From Solirubrobacteraceae bacterium (GTDB lineage: Bacteria; Actinomycetota; Thermoleophilia; Solirubrobacterales; Solirubrobacteraceae), in the NCBI GenBank assembly GCA_030149625.1, contig JASLHP010000393.1:1-7610 (forward strand): a DNA stretch of 7,610 bases. Direction: 5' to 3'. Shown in pieces: positions 1 through 7,188 of this stretch. The notes beneath the pieces are model-generated. The model ran no database searches and had not been told where the DNA came from. It saw nothing but the letters and a program-made list of their open reading frames with translations. The position numbers and the translations under genes are program-made. Each line of letters opens with the position of its first letter. The stretch's first letter is position 1.

Positions 1-6
1 GACGAG

Positions 7-750
7 TCAGTCCGCGAGCGCCGCCTTGCCTTCCGCGATCGTGAAGCGGCCCTCATACAGAGCGGTGCCGACGATCACGCCGTCGAGCCGCTCGAGCGCG
101 AGCTCCCTGCGCAGGCTCGTGAGCGCCTCGAGGTCGCCGCGAGTGCCGATGCCCCCGGAGAAGATCAGACTGCCATCGCCGACGGCGCTGGCAACCGATG
201 CGACCTCGTCGCGATTGGCGCCGTCGAGCATGCCGTCGTGGTCGATGTTGGTGAAGACGAAGTGACGCACGCCGCGCGCACGCAGCCCGGCGAAAGCGTC
301 GCGGGCGGGCGTGTCGGTGGCGTTGACCCAGCCGTGCGTGGCGACGTAACCGCCGCGCACGTCGACGCCGACGAGGATCCGCTCGGGGCCGTTCGCCTCG
401 AGCGCGTCGCTGAGCACGCCCGGATCGGTGAACGCGACGGTGCCGAGGATCACGCGCGCGGCGCCGGCGTCGAGCGCCGCGGCGATGGCCCCGGTCGAGC
501 GCAGCCCACCGCCGTATTGCACTGGCACGCCGGCGTCGGCCGCGATGCGCCGCAACTGCGCGAGGTTGGCGGGCTGGCCGCGCTTGGCGCCGTCGAGGTC
601 GACGACGTGCAGGTACTCGGCGCCGGCGTCGATCCAGCCGCGCGCGGCCGACAGGGGGTCCTCGTCGTAGACCTTCTTGGCGTCGAAGTCGCCTTTGACG
701 AGGCGTACCGCGTTGCCGCCGAGGATGTCGATCGCGGGGTAGAGCCTCAC
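7..750 (-). CDS. hisA: ProFAR isomerase HisA (phosphoribosylformimino-AICAR-phosphate isomerase)
   Basis: A cytosolic (beta/alpha)8-barrel enzyme of 247 residues, the usual family length, that converts ProFAR to PRFAR in histidine synthesis. Visible features are the N-terminal YPAIDILGG with general base Asp8, the QYGGGLRS phosphate-loop strand (residues 78-85), the second catalytic Asp130 in LVGVDVRGG, the phosphate-binding FSGGIGT (197-203) and VIVGTALYEGRF near the end. The QYGGGLRS strand is HisA-like; actinobacterial PriA (dual HisA/TrpF) usually has a SGGIRD-type strand here, so I read this as a single-function HisA. The start is GTG at 750, within a GTGA overlap with the hisH stop (747-749). 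There is no clear Shine-Dalgarno sequence, so translation probably depends on coupling to hisH. The stop is TGA at 7-9. The next gene, probably hisF, would lie outside the window. Confidence 0.97.
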   Translation of the reverse strand: MRLYPAIDILGGNAVRLVKGDFDAKKVYDEDPLSAARGWIDAGAEYLHVVDLDGAKRGQPANLAQLRRIAADAGVPVQYGGGLRSTGAIAAALDAGAARVILGTVAFTDPGVLSDALEANGPERILVGVDVRGGYVATHGWVNATDTPARDAFAGLRARGVRHFVFTNIDHDGMLDGANRDEVASVASAVGDGSLIFSGGIGTRGDLEALTSLRRELALERLDGVIVGTALYEGRFTIAEGKAALAD

Positions 751-1472
751 GAGACGGCGGACCGGTGCGCGGCCTGCGAGACGGCCTCGTCAGCCGCCGG
801 GCGCGCGGCGCCTGGGCGCGCCTCGATGCAGATGCGCGCGAAGTTGGCGAGCAATCGCAGGCCAGCGGCGGAGGACTTCTCGGGGTGGAACTGCACGCCG
901 TAGAAGCGGCCACGCTGCACGGCGGTGACGAACGGCGTGCCGTACTCGGCGATGCCGAGCACGTCATGCTCATCGGCGGGCACGGGCGCGAACGAGTGCA
1001 CGTGGTAGAAGGCGCAGCGACGCGGAAGCTCGGCGAAGAGCCGCGAGTCGGGGCGCGTGAGGCGCACCTCGTTCCAGCCGATGTGGGGCAGCTTCAGCTC
1101 GCCGTGATCGAGTGCGCGGACCTCGCCAGGCACGATGCCGAGGCCGACGGCTCCGCCCTGCTCGCTCGAGCGCTCGAACGCGATCTGCATACCGAGGCAG
1201 ATGCCGAGCACCGGCGTGCCGGCGTCGAGACGTTCGCGCAGCAGCTCATCGAGCCCCAGCTCGCGGAGGTTGTCGATCGCGCGCGGGAACGCGCCCACGC
1301 CCGGCACGACCAGACCGGCGGCGGCGCGTAGCCGATCGTGCTCGTGAGTGACGGTGGCGCGTGCGCCGACGTGCTCGAGCGCCTTCTCGACCGAGCGGCG
1401 ATTGCCCATGCCGTAGTCGAGCACGGCGATCTCGACAGGCTCCTCGACGAGCGGCGTGACGCGCTCGTTCAT
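747..1472 (-). CDS. hisH: Imidazole glycerol phosphate synthase glutaminase subunit HisH
   Basis: A class I glutamine amidotransferase that hydrolyses glutamine and passes ammonia to the HisF barrel, making IGP and AICAR. The catalytic triad is visible: nucleophile Cys92 in GICLGMQ, His196 and Glu198 in YGVQFHPEKS. The PGVGAFP oxyanion-strand motif is at 57-63 and the N-terminal DYGMGN at 19-24. The reading frame is open upstream to 1748, but that extension is Arg-rich antisense-like sequence over hisB. The ATG at 1472 is chosen because it forms an ATGA overlap with the hisB stop and gives a family-like N terminus with about 13 extra residues. The protein has 241 residues against roughly 200-215 usual; most of the excess is an Ala/Arg/Ser-rich C-terminal tail after residue 215. 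An AAGGG about 12 nt upstream is a weak ribosome-binding candidate. HisF, its obligate partner, is not in the window. Confidence 0.96.
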   Translation of the reverse strand: MNERVTPLVEEPVEIAVLDYGMGNRRSVEKALEHVGARATVTHEHDRLRAAAGLVVPGVGAFPRAIDNLRELGLDELLRERLDAGTPVLGICLGMQIAFERSSEQGGAVGLGIVPGEVRALDHGELKLPHIGWNEVRLTRPDSRLFAELPRRCAFYHVHSFAPVPADEHDVLGIAEYGTPFVTAVQRGRFYGVQFHPEKSSAAGLRLLANFARICIEARPGAARPAADEAVSQAAHRSAVS

Positions 1473-2058
1473 GCGGTGAGCGTGCCCTTGGTGCTCGGCA
1501 CGCCGGTCTCGGTCGGGTCGATCGTGACCGCCTGGCGCAGCGCGCGAGCGAACGCCTTGAACGCGGCCTCGATCATGTGGTGGGCGTTGCTGCCAGCTTC
1601 GATGCGCAGGTGCAGCGTGAGCTTGGCCGCGTTGGCGAGCGCGCGGAAGAACTCCTCGGTGAGCTCGTGCTCGAAGTCGCCGGTGGCGCCGGGCGGCAGC
1701 TCGGCCTCGAACAGCGTGAACGGACGCCCGGAGACGTCGATCGCACAACTCGCGCGAGCCTCGTCCATCGGCACGGTGGCGGCGCCGTAGCGGCTGATGG
1801 CGGCGCGCTCGCCAAGTGCCTCGTCGAGTGCCTGCCCGAGCACGATCGCGGTGTCCTCGGCGGTGTGGTGAGCGCCGGTCTGCAGGTCGCCGGTGACGTT
1901 GACGTCGAGGTCGATGTGCCCGTGGCGCGCGAGCAGGTCGAGCATGTGGTCGAGGAAGCCGACGCCCGTGGCGCGGTCACCGGCGCCGCTGCCGTCGAGC
2001 GTCAGCGTCAGGCGCACGTCGGTCTCGGCGGTCGTGCGGGCGATCGTGGCTGTGCGTC

Positions 2059-2062
<4 letters not shown>
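1469..2062 (-). CDS. hisB: Imidazoleglycerol-phosphate dehydratase HisB (monofunctional)
   Basis: A metal-dependent dehydratase converting imidazoleglycerol phosphate to imidazole-acetol phosphate. At 197 residues it matches the monofunctional form and lacks the N-terminal histidinol-phosphatase domain of the E. coli fusion. The two family signature segments are present: GAHHTAED (His65, His66, Glu69, Asp70) and SNAHHMIEAAFKAF (His161, His162, Glu165). FLDHM (His39), the PMDEA segment (99-102) and the C-terminal PSTKG are also present; the His and Glu residues are the metal ligands in the family. The frame is open to 2188 but the ATG at 2062 is preferred: it overlaps the hisD stop as ATGA, begins the protein at MRRTATIARTTAETDV as in homologues, and has AGGGGAG about 11 nt upstream. 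Its substrate comes from HisF/HisH and its product goes to HisC, which is not encoded here. Confidence 0.97.
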
Positions 2063-3366
<1,304 letters not shown>

Positions 3367-3367
3367 C

Positions 3368-4081
3368 TCAAGCTGGATCCCCCTCCGGGGACGACGCTGG
3401 AGCGCCGCGTCCGCGCGCGGACGCGGGCAAGCTGCGCAGCCGCGCGAGCAGGTCGTCGATCGCGGCGGCCTTGAGCTTGTGGGAGACGGGGTTGGCGATC
3501 AGCCTCGCGGTGCACACGACGATCTCCTCGCGGATCACGAGGTTGTTCTCGCGCAGCGTGGTGCCGGTAGCGGTGAGATCGACGATCGCCTCGACCATGC
3601 CGGTGAGCGGCGCGAGCTCGACCGAGCCCTTGACCTCGACGATCTCGGACTGCCGGCCCGTCTCCTCGAGATACCGCGCGGCGATGCGCGGATACTTCGT
3701 GGCTACGCGCATCACGCCGAGGCGCCGCAGCGCCTCATGGGCGGGGTCGGGGCCGGCCTTGCTGGCGAGCACCATCACGCAGCGTCCGTAGCCGAGATCG
3801 AGCAGCTCGTACACGTCGCGCCCGCCCTCCGCGGGACGTTGCACGGCCTGCTCGAGCAGCACGTCCTTGCCGGTGACGCCGAGGTCGGCGGCGCCGGCCT
3901 CGACGTAGGTAGGCACGTCAGACGGGCGCATCGTGATCACGCCGGCGTCCTCGAACAGCAGCTTGCGGTCGTTGGAGCGAAGCTCGTCGGTCTCGAGCCC
4001 GAGCGCGGCGAGCAGATCTACGGTCCCGTTGAACAGCGCCCCGCGCGGCACGGCGATCGTCAGACCGTTGATCGGCGTCAC
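3368..4081 (-). CDS. hisG: ATP phosphoribosyltransferase catalytic subunit HisG, short form
   Basis: Catalyses the first committed step of histidine synthesis, ATP + PRPP to phosphoribosyl-ATP. The 237 residues contain the N-terminal VPRG block (11-14), DLGVTGKDVLLE (66-77) and the PRPP-binding loop DLTATGTTLRENNL (168-181), and the protein ends soon after the two catalytic subdomains. It lacks the roughly 80-residue C-terminal regulatory domain of long HisG, so it is the short type that needs HisZ, encoded immediately upstream. The last 20 or so residues (SARGRGAPASSPEGDPA) look like a low-complexity tail beyond the usual end. The GTG start at 4081 forms a GTGA overlap with the hisZ stop and has GAGGA 6 nt upstream, the best-spaced ribosome-binding site in the run. 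Family knowledge: short HisG with HisZ gives a hetero-octamer inhibited by histidine. Confidence 0.97.
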   Translation of the reverse strand: MTPINGLTIAVPRGALFNGTVDLLAALGLETDELRSNDRKLLFEDAGVITMRPSDVPTYVEAGAADLGVTGKDVLLEQAVQRPAEGGRDVYELLDLGYGRCVMVLASKAGPDPAHEALRRLGVMRVATKYPRIAARYLEETGRQSEIVEVKGSVELAPLTGMVEAIVDLTATGTTLRENNLVIREEIVVCTARLIANPVSHKLKAAAIDDLLARLRSLPASARGRGAPASSPEGDPA

Positions 4082-5082
4082 TTGACGTCCTCGCTGGCGG
4101 CCCCCGCGAGCAGCGCGCCGGTGCCGCGCTCCTCCCCGGCGAGCGCGATGTGCAGACGGTCGACGCCGAGCGCGAAGCCGACGGCTGGAAGGCCGCGCCC
4201 AAAACGCCCTACGAGCTCGTCATAGCGCCCGCCGCCGCCGATCGGCGCGCCGAGCGCCGGGTCGTACACGTCGAACACGGCGCCCGTGTAGTAACCGATG
4301 TTGCGAACCAGGCCGAGGTCGAAGATCACGCGCTCGGCGACCACCGGCTCGAGCAGCTCGTGTACCTGTCGCAGACCGGTGACGGCTTGCGCGGCCTGCG
4401 CGGGCGTATCGGTCAGCACCTCGGGTCCGCCGCGGCGCTGGGGCACCTCGAGCAGCAGCTCGGCGGCCGCGTCGGGGATCTGCGCATCGGCGAGCGCGCG
4501 CTCGAGCCCGACGAAGTCGCGCAGCACGAGCGTCTCGAGCAGCCCCGAGCGAAGCTGCTCGGGCACGCTCAGGCTGTTCATCAACGCCGGGAACAGCGAG
4601 GCATCGCCGAGACCGATGCGATAGTCGCGGAGACCGGTGGCGTCGAGCGCGGCGCACAGCACGGTCAGCGCCTCGGCGGTGCCCTGCGGCGCCGGCGCGC
4701 CGATCAGCTCGATGCCGGCCTGCAGCAGCTCGCGCGGATGTCCTCGCTGGGGACGCACGCCGCGATAGCAGTGAGCGAAATAGCAGAAGCGCAGCGGCGG
4801 CTCGCTCGCGGCGTACCGCGTGGCGACGACGCGCGCGATCGGCACGGTCATGTCAGAGCGCAGCACCAGCACCTGACCCGACTCGTCGAAGACGCGATAG
4901 GCGGGCTTTGCCTCGGCCATGTCAGCGCGCGCGAGCACCGACTCATACTCGAGCGCGGGCGTGTACACCTCGCCGTAGCCGTGACGCTCGAACACACGGC
5001 GCACGATGTCGGTGATCGCGCGCACCTCGCGCGTCTCGTCTGGAAGCACGTCGCGCGTGCCGCTCGGGATCGGGTGGATCAT
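4078..5082 (-). CDS. hisZ: ATP phosphoribosyltransferase regulatory subunit HisZ (HisRS paralogue)
   Basis: A catalytically inactive paralogue of histidyl-tRNA synthetase that binds short HisG, activates it and mediates histidine feedback. The 334 residues cover only the class II synthetase core: an N terminus MIHPIPSGTRDVLP, motif 1 region VYTPALEYE (39-47), motif 2 region from RFCYFAHCYRG through QAGIELIG (98-128), and motif 3 VGFALGVDRL (301-310). The C-terminal anticodon-binding domain of HisS (about 100 residues) is absent. The HisRS 'RGLDYYT' signature is altered to LVRNIGYYTG (258-267), consistent with loss of aminoacylation. Adjacency to a short hisG settles the assignment as HisZ, not HisS. 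The ATG at 5082 follows the murA stop by 12 bp; no clear Shine-Dalgarno is seen. The gene overlaps hisG by 4 bp. Confidence 0.95.
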   Translation of the reverse strand: MIHPIPSGTRDVLPDETREVRAITDIVRRVFERHGYGEVYTPALEYESVLARADMAEAKPAYRVFDESGQVLVLRSDMTVPIARVVATRYAASEPPLRFCYFAHCYRGVRPQRGHPRELLQAGIELIGAPAPQGTAEALTVLCAALDATGLRDYRIGLGDASLFPALMNSLSVPEQLRSGLLETLVLRDFVGLERALADAQIPDAAAELLLEVPQRRGGPEVLTDTPAQAAQAVTGLRQVHELLEPVVAERVIFDLGLVRNIGYYTGAVFDVYDPALGAPIGGGGRYDELVGRFGRGLPAVGFALGVDRLHIALAGEERGTGALLAGAASEDVK

Positions 5083-5094
5083 GAGGACCCGAGA

Positions 5095-6393
5095 TTATGC
5101 GTGCACAGGCTCCGTGGCCACGCGCTCGATGCGCGCGCCGAGGTCGCGCAGACGCTCATCGATGCGCTCGTAGCCACGGTCGATCTGACGGATGTTGCCT
5201 ATCTCGCTGCGCCCCTCGGCGCACAGCGCCGCGAGCAGCATCGCCATGCCGGCACGGATGTCGGGCGACTCGACACGCTCACCGCGCAGGCGCCGCGGGC
5301 CGGTGATGATCGCACGGTGCGGGTCGCACATGACAATGTCAGCACCCATCAGGATCAGCTTGTCGGTGAAGATCAGGCGATTCTCGAACATCCACTCATG
5401 CACGAGGATCGACCCCTCCGCCTGCGTCGCGAGCGCTACCGCGATCGAGGTGAGATCGGCGGGAAACGCGGGCCATGGGCCGTCTTGGATCTTGCTCTTG
5501 TACTCGCCGACGTCGGCTTGCACGACGAGCTTCTGCCCGCCGGGCACGACGACGTCGTTGCCGTGCAGCTCCGAACGCAGCCCGACACGTTCGAACACGA
5601 GCCTGATCATGCGCAGATCGCCAGGGACCGTGTCCTTGATCGTCAGCTCACCGCCGGTGACGCCCGCGAGGGCCATGAAGCTTCCGATCTCGATGTGATC
5701 GGGTGCCACGTGATGCTCGCAGCCGCGCAGGCTCTCGGCGCCGTTGACGGTGATCAGGTTGGAGCCGATGCCATGGATGTCGGCGCCCATCTTCACGAGC
5801 ATGCGCGCGAGGTCCTGTACGTGCGGCTCGCAGGCGGCGTTGCCGATCACGGTCGTGCCGGGTGTCAGCGCCGCGGCCATCAGCGCGTTCTCCGTCGCCA
5901 TCACGGATGGCTCGTCCATGAACACATCGGTCGGGCGCAGCCCGCGCGGCGCCGTCAGCACGATCTCACGCCCGCAGTCGGCGGTCGCACCCATCGCGCG
6001 AAAGGCATCGAGGTGCGGATCCAGACGCCGGCGGCCGATCACGTCACCGCCTGGGGGCGGCATGATCGCGCGGCCGAAGCGCGCCAGCAGCGGTCCGGCG
6101 AGTAGGAACGATGCGCGGATCGACTCTGCCAGCTCGGGCTCGATGCCGTAGTCGCTCACGCCGGCCGCGCACAGCGCGACCTCGTTCGCCCCGCGCCAGC
6201 TGACGTCGACGCCGATCGCCGCGAGAATCTCGAGCATCGCCTCGACGTCACGAATGCGCGGCACGTTACGCACAACGACCTCATCCTCGGTGAGGACGCT
6301 GGCGGCGAGGATCGGCAGCGCGCCGTTCTTGTTCCCAGCCGGGACCATTGTGCCCGACAGCGGCGCTCCGCCTTCGATGACGAACTTCTCCAT
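5095..6393 (-). CDS. murA: UDP-N-acetylglucosamine 1-carboxyvinyltransferase MurA, Asp-for-Cys variant
   Basis: Transfers enolpyruvyl from PEP to UDP-GlcNAc, the first committed cytosolic step of peptidoglycan synthesis. The protein has 432 residues and is full length. Lys22-Asn23 in AGNKNGALPI, Arg93 in SIRASFLLAGPL, Arg122, the DGPWPAFPADLTS segment with Asp313, Arg380 and IDRGYERID with Arg406 correspond to E. coli Lys22, Asn23, Arg91, Arg120, Asp305, Arg371 and Arg397. The active-site loop reads PPPGGDVIGRRRLDPH: residue 117 is Asp (codon GAC, 6045-6043) where most bacteria have the Cys alkylated by fosfomycin. The ATG at 6393 gives the standard start MEKFVIEGG. An in-frame GTG at 6477 would add 28 Arg-rich residues and is not favoured, though neither start has a good ribosome-binding site. 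The TAA stop lies 12 bp before hisZ, so the genes are probably cotranscribed. Confidence 0.96.
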   Translation of the reverse strand: MEKFVIEGGAPLSGTMVPAGNKNGALPILAASVLTEDEVVVRNVPRIRDVEAMLEILAAIGVDVSWRGANEVALCAAGVSDYGIEPELAESIRASFLLAGPLLARFGRAIMPPPGGDVIGRRRLDPHLDAFRAMGATADCGREIVLTAPRGLRPTDVFMDEPSVMATENALMAAALTPGTTVIGNAACEPHVQDLARMLVKMGADIHGIGSNLITVNGAESLRGCEHHVAPDHIEIGSFMALAGVTGGELTIKDTVPGDLRMIRLVFERVGLRSELHGNDVVVPGGQKLVVQADVGEYKSKIQDGPWPAFPADLTSIAVALATQAEGSILVHEWMFENRLIFTDKLILMGADIVMCDPHRAIITGPRRLRGERVESPDIRAGMAMLLAALCAEGRSEIGNIRQIDRGYERIDERLRDLGARIERVATEPVHA

Positions 6394-6420
6394 TGGCTTT
6401 GAACGTCGACCGCGGGCGAG

Positions 6421-6434
6421 CGGGTGCGCACCCG
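6421..6434. repeat. 14-bp perfect palindrome in the murA leader
   Basis: CGGGTGCGCACCCG is a perfect 14-bp palindrome whose near edge is 27 bp before the murA ATG. It is flanked by a further inverted pair, CGAGCG (6417-6422) and CGCTCG (6441-6446). In RNA it could contribute to a G+C-rich hairpin near the start of translation; in DNA it could be a binding site. Such palindromes arise fairly easily in G+C-rich sequence, and the role is unknown. Confidence 0.4.
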
Positions 6435-6553
6435 TCCCGCCGCTCGAACGCCTGGCAAGCGTAACAGCCATCGCCACTGCAGTTCGCGCTCTCGCGCTCA
6501 GCCCCTGCGTCGCGCCGCGACCGTTTCGCTCGCCGCGCAGCGGGTACAGACTC

Positions 6554-6571
6554 CTGCAACCGCCCTTGCAG
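6554..6571. promoter_or_regulatory. Inverted repeat CTGCAA-N6-TTGCAG, possible operator or 5'-leader hairpin
   Basis: On the minus strand the sequence reads CTGCAAGGGCGGTTGCAG, with perfect 6-bp arms separated by 6 bases. It directly abuts the CATAAT -10 candidate (6577-6572) and would overlap or closely follow the transcription start of the murA-his message. That position is typical of a repressor operator, or it may be a small hairpin at the 5' end of the transcript. I do not recognise it as the site of a named regulator. Confidence 0.4.
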
Positions 6572-6611
6572 ATTATGAGCGTGAAAATAGCTTTCTAGAG
6601 CCGTTTGTCGG
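6572..6611 (-). promoter_or_regulatory. Candidate promoter of the murA-his operon
   Basis: An AT-rich island in otherwise G+C-rich DNA lies about 180-220 bp before the murA ATG and reads toward murA. Two readings are possible. One is a -35 CCGACA (6611-6606), a 16-bp spacer and a -10 TATTTT (6589-6584). The other is a -10 CATAAT (6577-6572), which matches TATAAT at 5 of 6 positions but has only a poor -35. Either would give a leader of roughly 170-185 nt. Assignment rests on composition, position and weak consensus matches. Confidence 0.45.
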
Positions 6612-6663
6612 CGCCACACGCAATGCGCACGCGTGTTCGACGACGATCCGTCCGACGGGCCCC

Positions 6664-6948
6664 CTAGCTTACGAACACATGTTCCCCCCAACGAACAGGT
6701 CCAAGCTTGCGCAGCGCGCGCTCGGTGCCGTTCGCGTGGCCCACGCGTTTCTGATGCTCGAGGACGACCACGACGTCGACTGGGAGGTCGACCAGGAAGC
6801 GTCTGGCCACGCGCAACACCCCCACCGAGCGCCGCTGCGCAGAGGGCCAGCGGCACGCCGCGCCGGGCAGTTGCGGCCAACCCCACAGCACTGCATCTCC
6901 CCCGTGACTCCCTCCCATCCCGCGATCTACGCGCAGGCTTCTTGGCAC
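6664..6948 (-). CDS. Doubtful small ORF or gene remnant of unknown function
   Basis: A 94-codon minus-strand frame ends in TAG at 6664. I do not recognise the protein. Its second half (from about 6860 down) has G or C at most third codon positions and a protein-like composition, including LVDLPVDVVVVLEHQKRV and GTERALRKLGPVRWG. The first half has mixed third positions, is Gly/Trp-rich and looks non-coding. No Shine-Dalgarno is visible before the ATG at 6948; a GTG near 6825 in the same frame could be an internal start. The plus strand also has an open frame in the same codon register, so strand choice is not secure. It may be a short hypothetical gene, the decayed 3' end of a former gene, or chance. 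Confidence 0.2.
   Translation of the reverse strand: MPRSLRVDRGMGGSHGGDAVLWGWPQLPGAACRWPSAQRRSVGVLRVARRFLVDLPVDVVVVLEHQKRVGHANGTERALRKLGPVRWGEHVFVS
6672..6685. promoter_or_regulatory. LexA (SOS)-box-like palindrome
   Basis: CGAACACATGTTCC contains a perfect GAAC-N4-GTTC core and matches the Gram-positive LexA/DinR consensus CGAACRNRYGTTCG at 13 of 14 positions. ACGAACA recurs 20 bp away (6691-6697) and a TGTTCG half-site lies at 6634-6639. No SOS gene is adjacent: the nearest start is that of murA, about 280 bp away and beyond its own promoter candidate. It also overlaps the end of the doubtful ORF ending at 6664, so a chance match is quite possible. Confidence 0.3.
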
Positions 6949-7038
6949 GCCGCCGGCTGCTCAGCGCCGGGTTGCGCCGGCTTGCACGTAGGTACCTGTA
7001 GCCCTGCCCACGGCACGGAACGCAACCTCTAACGGCGA

Positions 7039-7060
7039 CGAGCCGCCCAAAGGCGGCTCG
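7039..7060 (-). terminator. Hairpin after 5S rRNA, probable rRNA operon terminator
   Basis: A perfect 9-bp stem (CGAGCCGCC / GGCGGCTCG) with a 4-nt loop lies about 15 nt past the 3' end of 5S rRNA, where an rRNA operon terminator is expected. No U-tract follows on the minus strand (the sequence continues TCGCCGTTAG); the only T-run, five Ts, comes before it, directly after the 5S 3' end. It is therefore a strong hairpin lacking the classical tail, as reported for many high-G+C bacteria. Confidence 0.6.
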
Positions 7061-7074
7061 CACGTCCATAAAAA

Positions 7075-7188
7075 CCGGCGGCGTCCTACTCTCCCAGGCC
7101 CTTGCGGGCCAAGTACCATCGGCGCTGAGGGGCTTAACTGCTCTGTTCGGAATGGGAAGAGGTGTTTCCCCCTCGCCAAGGCCACCGG
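7075..7188 (-). rRNA. rrf: 5S ribosomal RNA
   Basis: The minus strand gives a complete 5S rRNA of about 114-117 nt. The terminal helix closes perfectly: 5' CCGGTGGC pairs with 3' GCCGCCGG (one G-U pair). Conserved internal blocks are visible, including CCGAACAGAGCAGTTAAGCC, GATGGTACT and GGGAGAGTAGGACGCCGCC. Exact ends could differ by one or two bases from the helix boundary used here. It follows 23S rRNA in the standard rRNA operon order, about 93 bp downstream. Confidence 0.95.

Larger units (their letters stand above)
6612..7038. other. rRNA-murA intergenic region without a confident gene
   Basis: About 430 bp between the hairpin after 5S rRNA and the murA promoter candidate. I see no tRNA, no recognisable protein family and no insertion-sequence ends. 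Open frames exist on both strands, as expected at this G+C content; the minus-strand frame ending at 6664 is the only one that looks partly coding-like and is listed separately. The left part holds a cluster of CGAACA/TGTTCG half-sites, and an AGGTACCT palindrome lies at 6990-6997. Otherwise I see nothing I can assign. Confidence 0.6.

Noticed and set aside
53..973. A 306-codon minus-strand frame across hisA and hisH
   Set aside because: It is a very Arg-rich, out-of-frame shadow of hisA and hisH, both of which have complete conserved motifs.
4078..5082. Histidyl-tRNA synthetase (hisS)
   Set aside because: The protein lacks the C-terminal anticodon-binding domain, has an altered histidine-binding signature, and sits next to a short HisG, all of which fit HisZ.
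4150..6105. A 651-codon plus-strand open frame covering hisZ and murA
   Set aside because: It lies antisense to two clearly conserved genes, is rich in His, Arg, Asp and Glu as expected from the complement of G+C-rich codons, and has no recognisable domain.
6394..6477. A 28-residue N-terminal extension of MurA from the GTG at 6477
   Set aside because: MurA proteins normally begin at the MEKFVIEGG-like segment; the extension is Arg-rich, spans the palindrome, and has no supporting ribosome-binding site.
6424..7032. A 202-codon plus-strand frame in the intergenic region
   Set aside because: It shows no recognisable family and no ribosome-binding site, runs over the murA leader, and mirrors the minus-strand frame there. 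Chance openness at high G+C explains it.
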